DNA from: Mesodorylaimus sp. YZB2_4
Taxonomy: Eukaryota; Nematoda; Enoplea; Dorylaimida; Dorylaimidae
DNA: 64,000 nt
Assembly: GCA_030248295.1 (NCBI GenBank)
Contig: JASANH010001708.1
Location: 1-64,000, forward strand
Direction of reading: 5' to 3'
The position numbers and the translations under genes are program-made. The notes under the pieces are model-generated. The model was not told where the DNA came from, searched no databases, and was given only the letters and a program-made list of their open reading frames with translations. Below, piece after piece: positions 55,836-64,000 of the stretch (positions are counted from its first letter, which is position 1; the number at the start of each line of letters is the position of its first letter).

Positions 55836-56999
55836 TCAAATTGAAGAATAGAGCGCACGTCGAGAGTTCGATTTTTGCTTCTTGTAACGAAGAAACCTAA
55901 TGATAACACTGCTATCTTTCTCGCATACCAAATGGACAGCTTCAGACATTGACTTTTTCTGCGAAGTAGAAGAGAATAAAAGACGGCATTGAAATCGAAA
56001 CTGCTTGCTAAAGGCGAGGTAGATGAAAAAATTTGATGCGCAATGGGTCATAACCAAACAGTTGCTCAGGTCGATCAGAAAATAAAAAAAATGGCTGTGA
56101 TGTGGTGGTTCGATTGAGTGAACGGACGTGGTGCTGTTTTCGATTCCATCCGGTGAGCTTGAGCTTGCGCCAAAGGCTTCCATGGCATTGACTGCGAATG
56201 CCAATGCGTTGCAAACAAGGAATATTATGGTGACTAGGGTCATCATCGTGGCTGTGGCATATTCGCATTTACGTTGTCCGCTAAGTAAAGCCCGACAATG
56301 TTGGGCTTTTCGAATGGCTACCACAACCAGAGTATTGAGAATCACCAGGACAGCAAAAGGAAGAGCAAAAATAAATACAAAATACATCCAATGACTGTAG
56401 ATGCTCAAGTAAGCTCGATTTGCCCGCAGTGCATGCACTGCCATAACGTGCTTTTGTTGGAGTCCACTGTCATCATCAGTGTATACCTCTTCGACCAGAT
56501 CATAATCGAAAATACGAATAGCATTGTAGCACACGCTCAAGACTGTCAAGACGATTAGTGCTGAAATAGCCCTTTGCTTAGTGCAAGCCACCCTAGCCAA
56601 GAAAGGGTGCGAGACAGCAATATAGCGATCCACTGTGATCAGCACCACGATCCAGACTGAGAGCGTTTGGAAAATACTTGTAACTGGGTACAAATACACG
56701 GCCATGTAGGCCATAAGCTTCTCCAGATTGAGTACGATGAGAAACGGGACTTGTGGCTCGAGCGATGTGACATACGAGTACAATGCTGCCAATGCGTAAA
56801 GTGGACAAGCAGTGATCAGGAGTAAAGCGTCGGCGAAAGCCAAGCCAGATAAGAGAACATGGATCGAGGAGAGGGGCTGTCGACGAATGAATATGTGGAT
56901 GGTAAGGGCATTGACCACAATTCCGATCAAGGCCACACCAATCATACATACGCCGCATGCTGCACTGGACCAAGCGAAGGTGCTGGTTGCTTGATACAT
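55836..56999 (-). CDS. Class A GPCR, FMRFamide-receptor-like, intronless
   Basis: One exon of 387 aa from ATG 56999. Seven helices are clear: TM1 (GVALIGIVVNALTIHIFI) ends in IFIRR, TM2 LAFADALLLITACPLYALAA, TM3 with LSVWIVVLITVDRYIAVSHP (DRY at 124-126), TM4 ISALIVLTVLSVCYNAIRIF, TM5 FVFIFALPFAVLVILNTLVV, TM6 MMTLVTIIFLVCNALAFAVN and TM7 DLSNCLVMTHCASNFFIYLA. NFFIY stands where NPxxY is usual, as in FMRFamide-receptor relatives of protostomes. A long extracellular loop 3 is rich in Ser and Glu. The ligand is probably a short amidated peptide (family knowledge). A close paralog lies at 63482-64000 and a dead fragment at 63130-63420, so this is a local tandem family. Confidence 0.92.
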   Translation of the reverse strand: MYQATSTFAWSSAACGVCMIGVALIGIVVNALTIHIFIRRQPLSSIHVLLSGLAFADALLLITACPLYALAALYSYVTSLEPQVPFLIVLNLEKLMAYMAVYLYPVTSIFQTLSVWIVVLITVDRYIAVSHPFLARVACTKQRAISALIVLTVLSVCYNAIRIFDYDLVEEVYTDDDSGLQQKHVMAVHALRANRAYLSIYSHWMYFVFIFALPFAVLVILNTLVVVAIRKAQHCRALLSGQRKCEYATATMMTLVTIIFLVCNALAFAVNAMEAFGASSSSPDGIENSTTSVHSIEPPHHSHFFYFLIDLSNCLVMTHCASNFFIYLAFSKQFRFQCRLLFSSTSQKKSMSEAVHLVCEKDSSVIIRFLRYKKQKSNSRRALYSSI

Positions 57000-58167
57000 G
57001 TCTCAAAAATGTCTAGAATACCTATTCACTGAATTTAGATCTTGCTAGGAGCACACCAGTCGAATCAGCCAGGTCTCAGAGCAGCCGGTGATACAATGAC
57101 AGCGTTTAGCACCTGAGGTGTCTACCCCGCCCCTGTACGGTTAAACAACAGTTTCCTTGTGGGCGGTCCTCTGCTCGCCTTCTTGAACTAGAACAAAAGC
57201 GGTGACATCTTCGCTAAGTTCAAATTACTTATCAGATGCTTGCTTCTTCTACTCGTCTGAACAAAGCGCTAGAAATTTCGAGTTCTTCTTCAGTGTTCAT
57301 TTTCAACGGCTGCAACTCTAACAACGCTTCCTGTCTCAGAGAAATAGAGATACATGCTTAGCGAGTTCTATGCGATGAGCCCCTTCAATTACATGGTCCC
57401 AAAGCATTAAATCTAGTCGATCGTCTTACGACTTATTGATTCTCTTTAACAAGCCCAAAGTCTTCCTTGTTGGAGCATCGAGTCCTCGCAGTCGAGTCTC
57501 TGGAAAAAAATCGCTTTTATGGAAGCTAATTCGTAGCGCAGGTTGAGTGTCAGAACATGTGCTTGCTCAGGCAGCAATTTTCTACTATTATTATTGTCAA
57601 GGTGCCATGTAGAGGCAACCTACAGAACAGCCAAGGTGGGGCATACATGGAGCAAGTTTGTTATTTTTCCTGCCCCCCCCCCCCCCATATATCTAGTACA
57701 TATTTGAAAAATCTGTGCATTTGATCGGGAGAGTTTCTGACAATCGAATAAGTATTATGTGGGTGGAGTTTACTAATATCAGGCGCGCTGGTTCACCTTC
57801 CGTTTCAGGTTTATGTTTTTCAGAACTTTGGAAGGAGGTGTATGGTAGTCACCCAATTTTCTCAACTGATCTGATGGTATGTATGTGGGGGCATGCGGTG
57901 TTTCGAGCCAAACTAGTTTGTACCAAAATCGTAAAAAACGGTCATGATATTATTTCCAAAAGAGTCTGTTATGACAGACTCAAAACTTTCAGACCAGCCA
58001 ATGCACACGTGGATAACCAGGGCTTAGGACGGCTGGTATACTCAGCCTCTGCAAACAGCAATCACGGTTTAGGAAGTGTCTAAGCAGAAGCTGCTTTTTT
58101 TCTGAATAAATAGCAGCACGACTGAGCAACGAGCAGAGGATCATCAGCTCATAGTGGGCTATGAGTG

Positions 58168-58288
58168 TCACTCTCAGGCTGGGTGCGCACTTACTGACGA
58201 ATGTTCGATTCGCGGCTGGGTGAATTTTTTTTGTAATGTATGCCTTCGCGTGTGCCATTGCTAATGTGGTAAAACATGAACATGAAGT
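58168..58288 (+). mobile_element. tRNA-derived SINE, family 1, degraded copy
   Basis: GGTGCGCACTTACTGACGAA, the B-box GTTCGATTC and GGTAAAACATGAACATGAA remain. The left end is lost and the body has deletions. Confidence 0.7.
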
Positions 58289-59079
58289 TGGAAGAAGGGG
58301 GGAAGGTTGATGAAAGTGCTCTCGAAGCTTGTGGCATCTAGCGATAGGCCATACTTTACTTGCAGCGCTAGAGCTTTACCATACTCATGTTGCTTGCGTG
58401 AAACAGCACAGCTGGTATCCTTTGGGGAGCCTTCCGAACAGTAGCAGCACACAAGCTTTGTGGCATTGATACTGACATCAGCAAGCATCTGGGTGTTTGA
58501 GTGATTAAACACTGCGTGCAGTGCGCAGCATGTGGGGCCACCTCTTCTTATGGCCGAATAGACCAGCCATCCTAAGCCATGGTTATCCCCTCTGCATTGG
58601 CTGGTCTGAAAGTTTTTGTTTGCGATAACAGAACCTTTTCAGAAATAATATACGCTTCATTCCACACTACACTGAACTACATACGGTATATCACTTCTTG
58701 CGTGATGTGCGCCTGACTGTATAAGCCCCTTCTTCCCTGAGAGCGCAGTGTAGCGTTTGATGATGAACAGGAAGAGAAGAACAGTGTTTGTGTAGGAAAG
58801 ACTGAGGGATGGAGGATAGACGATCTGCAGACTGGTGAGTAGATGACATGAAAAATTTGCGTGTATTTTGCGCCAAATGGTATCAGGGTTTATGTTGCCC
58901 CCTGCGAATCTTCTTTGTGGTCAGGGGAGTGACGTTAGTTATATTGGAAATTTTTCAAATTCCTGTCTTTCGCATGCTACAGCTAGAGGACTTCAGGGTA
59001 CGTACTATTCACTAGTAAAACGCGACGATACATTAAATATCATCAGATTAGTCCAGTATGTGGATCTAATTTTATCTGC

Positions 59080-59480
59080 ACCACCGTGACACGAAGCAAG
59101 AGGTTAGGACTGTCTGCTGTTTTGCTGTACTCCTACTGTGATCACTACTCAATGAGCGTCAAGACCACGTGCCGGTCGAGCTAACCTGTTTTGCAAGCTC
59201 CCTCCTGACAGCTTAGCCAATTTATAGTTGTGCACGTAGTTCAGACAATGACATCTTTTTGCGCAGGTTACCCAATTATTCGGCGTGATCAGGACAAGGA
59301 CTCGTATTTGCTTACTCGACAGGCTCAAAAGATTTCATCTGCTTCCACTTATCTAGGTAAAACTAGCGGGTGAACATATAGCGTCTAGAACACTCCAGTA
59401 CCTCTGGGAGCAGAAAGGATCAGCAGACTGGCTATTAGCGGCGGGTCTCAAAGAAGGCTGCCGCCATAGTCTCTGGCTAT
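59080..59480 (+). repeat. Dispersed repeat, family 5, copy A (inverted partner at 60650)
   Basis: CACGAAGCAAGAGGTTAGGA, TGTGATCACTACTCAATGAG, TTTTGCAAGCTCC, GTGATCAGGACAAGGACTCG and GGCTGCCGCCATAG all have reverse-complement matches, in reverse order, in 60650-61090. Confidence 0.8.
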
Positions 59481-59684
59481 AGTCTCACTGAAGTTATCAG
59501 CAATTGTGTTTATGTACAGGACTTCCCACAAAGGTCCAAGTATCTAGATTTTATTGTTTTTGCAAAATAGTCCTAACGCACAGTGCAGAAAGTACAAGGT
59601 GTACCGGGGCACAGTTTATAACCGAGCGTGGCAGGCGCAGTGTCGAAGTCTAAGAGGACCGAAGCTGGGGGGGGACAAAAACTC

Positions 59685-59800
59685 CGACTGGAGGAGGCCA
59701 AGTCTTGCGGCTATACCTGCGGCTGAATCATTGACCCGAGGGGTTGACGTTTCTTAGTCAGGGGAGATCGATCATTCTCTTCCACCCGCCACGGCCTACA
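59685..59800 (-). repeat. Dispersed repeat, family 4, copy 5 (reversed)
   Basis: The reverse complement reads through CGTCAACCCCTCGGGTCAAT, GATTCAGCCGCAGGTATAGC and CGCAAGACTTGGCCTCCTCC in the family-4 order. Confidence 0.65.
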
Positions 59801-60074
59801 AGGCGCTATGGTTACATCGGAGAGGGCAAATGTTCGAGACACAAGGCGGGATCTACCGTTATGCATAATCAGTGCTTACTCCAAAGTGCATGTGTGCTCC
59901 GACCAACCACCACCAGTGTCCGACCAACGAGAGCTGGTCACCTCACGGCCTTGCTTATCATCTCATGACTGCAGGCCAGCTGTAGGCAAAGTAAGTTGGT
60001 AGGGTCGCAGGGAACTGGGGCGGCACGGGTCCCCTTAAAAAATTATTTAAAGACCCGTAAACAGCGAAATAGGC

Positions 60075-60655
60075 GAGTATTACGTATTACGCAAATCTTA
60101 CAGGTGGAGCACAAAAAATATGCTGCTACTCATGATCGTCCAGCTGCCTGTTCCTATACTTAGTCCAACAGCACGACGAAATGTGATGAAACCCCCAGAA
60201 AGCTAATCTACATTCCGTGGTCATTATCCCATATAATATGCGGTAACCCGCTGATTTAAACCACCTTTTAACGAGCGAGCTTGCAAAAAAAAGCTCACGT
60301 CATCGTAGTCAATTTGCTGACGTTCTGTCGTGTCGATAATAAGCATGCACTAAGAATGTATCAATTTACGTTCATGCTGAATACGCCTCTGAAATTTTCG
60401 ACCCATCTCTAGCTCTACACAAGAAGAAATACAAACGTGTTGAAGCACACCAAAGTCTTGACGATTTTGAATGTGACTGATGGCTGATTTGTTGTCTTCT
60501 GCAAAAACGGTCGGACGCTCAAGAGGGTCGCAGAAGTTCCTTTTGAGCGTCGGACTGTGTCCCCTTGATTTGAGCAGATACATTTGCTGGATATGGCACA
60601 TTATTTACAGAGGTCACATATCAAATCCAAATCCATAGTGAACGACCGCCGACTA
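60075..60655 (+). repeat. Direct duplication, copy A
   Basis: TTACGCAAATC, CCAGAAAGCTAAT, CGTGGTCATT, CGCTGATTT, AAAAAGCTCACG, GTCGTGTCGATAATA and TTCGACCCATCTC follow the same order and spacing as in 62205-62755. Identity is roughly three in four by eye. Confidence 0.75.
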
Positions 60656-61090
60656 CTGGAGCCAGGAGCTATGGCGGCAGCTACATAGAAATACTGTATG
60701 AGGCTCCTTTGAAGCTCGCTGCTAATCCCAGACTCCTAGTCTAATATACTGCACGGCTTCCAGAGATATTGGAGTGTTCTAGATGCTAAGGTTACCCACA
60801 ACTTGGACTTACAGAAGAAGAAGCAGAGGAAATCTTCTAGACTTGTCCAACAAAGCGTGAATACGAGTCCCTGTCCTGATCACACTAAATAACTGCCTGT
60901 CGGAGTCAAAAAGATATCATTGTCTGAACTAAGTGCACGTCTTATTGCCGAACCTATCAGAGGGGAGCTTGCAAAACAGATTATTTTAGTTCAACCAGCT
61001 AGCGGCCCTTACGCTCATTGAATAGTGATCGCAGCAGGAGTGAAGCAAAACAGCAGACAGGCCTAATCTATTGCTTCGTGTCACCATGGC
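60650..61090 (-). repeat. Dispersed repeat, family 5, copy B (inverted)
   Basis: This is the reverse complement of the copy at 59080-59480. Best blocks are TATGGCGGCAGC, GTCCCTGTCCTGATCAC, GATATCATTGTCTGAACTAA and GGGGAGCTTGCAAAACAG. The pair encloses about 1.2 kb. Confidence 0.8.
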
Positions 61091-62204
61091 ACAGATAAAA
61101 ATCAGATCCTCATGCTAGAGTAAGCTGATAATATTAATTGAAAGTATCGTCTCCTTTGAATAGTGAATACGTTGAAGTCTTGCAGCTATTGCATTCGAAA
61201 GACAAAAATTTTATTTCAAAAAACTTTCGTTATTGGACTCTGACTGCACCTTTCCACCTCCAGGGACATTCGCAAGGGGCAACGGGTTTGACACCATCTA
61301 TCGCAAAATAAATACATGCAAACTTTTCATACTGTTATCTACCCACCAGTCTGCTGAGATTCTCTCGCATTCGTCAATCTGTCCTACACAAACACTCATC
61401 TCCTTCTTCCTCATTTACGACATCATCAAACACTGAACAGCACACTCGGCGAAGAAGGGGCTAACAACTTTGGGCAACATTACGCAGGAAGTGATACAGT
61501 ATCTACAATAGGTTCGATGGCGAGCACACCGGATTGAATCGAAAACAGCACCACGTCCGTTCACCCAGACGAACCACCATATCACAACCATTTTTATGTC
61601 TCTCGCTCCTATAGAGCATGTATTTGCTGTATATACAGTATATACCTGCAAAAGTGCACGCACTCTCGGCGTTGAAGCGTCTTGCCCACTCGCTCACTAT
61701 TTGGCCACTTAGTAGCACGTACTATCAAAAAGCATGGCGGTTGCCTGTTTAGCCCGGCCACGCAGAAGCGCATTGTTAAACGGGCAATTTTGCTCGTCCA
61801 AACCTCAACAACGAATCAGCAAAAATGTATAAAATTTGGGAATGAGCTGTGTACCATGACTAATGACTGTGCAAGCAAGCAACTCAAGCACCATTTTTGC
61901 TTTCTGCGCGGCTGGATAGCATTGAATAAGATGCCGCGGGGAGCGGATGGTCTGAAAAATCCTCCGAAACACTAAGTGGATGGGTTTTGCATGCATTTGC
62001 TCGGGCGACGAGTAAAACATGAGCATGAGTATGCCTCGAGTAAAGGTGAGTATCGAGCGGAAAACAAAGGCAATCTATGCACAAAGGGCAACCACAGTAA
62101 GTCCTTTCTCCACACGCCAAAATTCGCCATCCTATTGAAGAGGTTCCAGAAAATCATTCCAGGTTTCAACCATCAAAACCCATCAACGTCGCGATGCTGC
62201 CTCG

Positions 62205-62755
62205 AATATTTTACGCAAATCCCTCAGATGGAGCAAGAAATATATTACTGCGCACGATCTTCGTGCGACCTATTTATATTTTATCCCGACAGCTAACGTT
62301 GAAATACGATGAATCTCCAGAAAGCTGATGAATCTAGATTCATTTCGTGGTCATTTTCCCGTGTAAAAATTATGGTAACTCGCTGATTTGAACCCTTGAA
62401 AGAATGAGCTTGCCAAAAAAAGCTCACGGTCAGTCTTAGTTCATTTGTTTGACACCCCGTCGTGTCGATAATACACATGCACCGAAAATAGTCGATTTAC
62501 GTTCAAGCTGGATGTGCTTCTGGATTTTTCGACCCATCTCCAGTTCTGCACAAAAAATGAAGGGCTCCGAAACTGTGACCTTTGTTTGATAGATGCCTAA
62601 TTTATCGTCTTCTGCCAACGCAGCCCGGTACTCAAAAGGAGCGCAGAAGGTCCTCTAGCTACGTCATAGGTATACTTTTAATGGATGCAGGCTCATTATT
62701 TACAAAATTCGCACAGCAAATCAAAATCTAGACGATAGTAAAGGATCACTGACCA
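62205..62755 (+). repeat. Direct duplication, copy B
   Basis: This is the partner of 60075-60655, lying 2.1 kb away in the same orientation. It starts about 730 bp past the 3' end of the partial GPCR gene on the minus strand. Confidence 0.75.
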
Positions 62756-63129
62756 TGAAAATCATGTGGTCCAGTAGGCTCATCCTGCGGCAGTGACAAA
62801 GAGATCTCAAAATAGTGCACAGACCTCACAGTAAACACTACTGATCCCGCAGGTGCAGCTACTCTTTGTCGACTCGGAGTGCCACCTGTCATTTTCATTG
62901 TAATCCCGCCTAGAGAAAATTTTAGTACGTTCGGTGCCTTTTGGTACAATCGGCACTTGACTGCAGTAGGATCAAAGCTTATAGTGCTTTCATCAGATTT
63001 GATATGCCGCAGTTTTAACGAGCGACCGCGAGTACCCAACTCTTACTGTCTATTCGTAACCGTCCGGCCCCTTTGGGCGAATACTATATACTTTCGTTAG
63101 CATTAGATCTGGCCAAGAGTAGACTGCGA

Positions 63130-63420
63130 TTATGAACTAAATACAAAAGAGCTGTGATTTTTGTATGAAAGAAGTATACCTTTCCTTTCAATTAGGTTTG
63201 TGCTCGCTCGACCGCGCAGGCATATCGACCGAAGTACCGCCTGCGCATATGTACCAGCAAGGCCGATCAACTTGACCAGCATTATCAGTGCGCTCTTATT
63301 ATCATAAAGCACCAATGACAAAAGTACGGGTGCAAAGAGTGACAAAAATGGACAGGCAGCTATTAGGGATTACGCTTATTCGATGACATGTCACTACTCG
63401 CTGAGCTCATTTACACTTAT
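63130..63420 (-). pseudogene. GPCR fragment (TM2-TM3 region), dead paralog
   Basis: On the minus strand, LIAACPFLSLFAPVLLSLVL followed by YDNKSALIMLVKL aligns with the TM2-TM3 stretch of the intact receptor at 55836-56999 (LITACPLYALAALYSY ... FLIVLNLEKL). The codons matching Ala-Asp-Ala-Leu just before it are TAA-containing, and similarity fades after TM3, so the frame is broken. It lies just beyond the 3' end of the paralog at 63482. Confidence 0.7.
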
Positions 63421-63481
63421 TAGAATTTGCTGAAATGGCTTCGTATACATGGTTGGAAATACAGTAGAACGCAATACACTT

Positions 63482-64000
63482 TCAAACAAAACTACACTGC
63501 ACTCGTGGGACTTTCATTTTTTGCCTCTTAAAACGAAGCAAACTTATGGTGACACTGTCCTCTTTCTGGCATACCAGATGGACACCTTCGGAAGTCGATC
63601 GTTTTCTCGAAGTGCATGTGAAGAATAGACGACATTGATAGCGAAACTGTTTACTGAAGGCGACGTAAACGGAAAAATTTGATGTACAATGGGTCATGAC
63701 TAGGAAGTTGCTTAGGTCGATCAGAAAGTAGAATAAATGGCTGTGGGGTGGCGATTCTGCTGACTGGTCCGAAATGGTCTTGTTTTTGGTCTCTTTGGTC
63801 TCATCCGTGCTGTAACTTGCTCCGAAAGCTTCCATGGCATTGACTGCGAAAGCCAATGCGTTACAAAGGAGGAATATAATGGTGACAAGGGTCATCATTG
63901 TGGCAGTTGCATATTCGGTTTTTCGTTGTCTACTCAGGAAAGCTCGACATTGCTGAGCTTCTCGGATAGCTATCACGACTAAAGCATTGAGAAATAGTAG
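63482..64000 (-). CDS. Class A GPCR, FMRFamide-receptor-like paralog, C-terminal part (runs off window)
   Basis: The frame is open from the window edge to the stop at 63482-63484 and covers the end of TM5 (LLFLNALVVIAIR), the third loop (SRQRKTEYATATM), TM6 (TLVTIIFLLCNALAFAVNAM), a shorter extracellular loop 3 than its neighbour, TM7 (DLSNFLVMTHCTSNFSVYVA) and the tail. It is colinear with the receptor at 55836-56999 throughout, including the VHLVC motif of the tail, and the loops are the least alike. No stops or shifts are seen, so it is probably functional. The first half lies past 64000. Confidence 0.9.
   Translation of the reverse strand, partial: LLFLNALVVIAIREAQQCRAFLSRQRKTEYATATMMTLVTIIFLLCNALAFAVNAMEAFGASYSTDETKETKNKTISDQSAESPPHSHLFYFLIDLSNFLVMTHCTSNFSVYVAFSKQFRYQCRLFFTCTSRKRSTSEGVHLVCQKEDSVTISLLRFKRQKMKVPRVQCSFV

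Larger units (their letters stand above)
57000..63129. other. Six kilobases of repeat-rich DNA between GPCR copies
   Basis: No live gene was recognised. Contents: poly-C run (57667-57685), a degraded SINE (58168-58288), inverted family-5 copies (59080-59480 and 60650-61090), a reversed family-4 copy (59685-59800), direct duplicates (60075-60655 and 62205-62755) and a family-3 fragment (61935-61970). Confidence 0.6.

Noticed and set aside
62746..63100. Minus- and plus-strand frames between the duplication and the GPCR fragment
   Set aside because: Both strands are open over short spans with no family features; no similarity to the neighbouring receptors.

Overview
This window looks like nuclear DNA of a small-intron protostome animal, probably an ecdysozoan; an early-branching nematode or a tardigrade would both fit. 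The evidence is: GT-AG introns, many only 49-57 bp long; chemosensory-type genes (DEG/ENaC channels, an ionotropic receptor, several class A GPCRs); M13 neprilysin; secreted peptide precursors; and two abundant families of tRNA-derived short interspersed elements. I cannot name the species from the sequence alone.

Layout. 0-2.4 kb: the 3' half of a Ty3/gypsy retrotransposon (RNase H, integrase, polypurine tract, start of the 3' LTR), lying antisense against the first exon of a GPCR gene (2.4-2.9 kb, minus). 5.7-7.4 kb: a decayed DEG/ENaC pseudogene whose intact paralog lies at 40.0-41.6 kb on the other strand. 7.9-8.4 kb: a foldback element. 8.6-9.5 kb: an unrecognised single-pass membrane protein with a lysine-rich tail. 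10.5-11.7 kb: an ionotropic-receptor-like channel. 11.9-12.8 kb: three copies of a tRNA-like repeat. 14.1-16.1 kb (minus): a second type of DEG/ENaC channel. 18.4-21.3 kb (minus): a secreted M13 peptidase with an altered zinc-ligand motif. 23.0-25.6 kb (minus): a complete eight-exon DHCR24-like sterol reductase. 26.3-31.3 kb: a nine-exon gene with a WW domain and CUE-like segments whose reconstructed frame carries one internal TGA.

32.1-35.5 kb holds the most striking feature: three neighbouring secreted-peptide precursor genes built on a shared (A/P)GDFSKLW-like core. One has seven tandem copies separated by KR sites. Another carries two peptides with amidation signals. I know no named family that these match. 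42.6-43.0 kb: a two-exon LC8/DNAL4-type dynein light chain. 44.2-46.1 kb (minus): a GnRH/AKH-receptor-like GPCR. 50.3-53.6 kb: a three-exon amino-acid permease that resembles bacterial YfnA-type transporters more than animal CAT proteins. 55.8-64.0 kb: a GPCR cluster (one intact FMRFamide-receptor-like gene, one paralog running off the edge, one dead fragment) in DNA rich in inverted and direct duplications.

Together the window has a chemosensory and neuropeptidergic flavour: peptide precursors, peptide-receptor-like GPCRs, a peptidase of the neuropeptide-degrading family and peptide- or ligand-gated channel families lie within 64 kb. No operon-like arrangement is visible. A functional link between these neighbours is inference only. 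Large stretches (36-39.9, 46.1-50.2 and 57-63 kb) hold no gene I can recognise.
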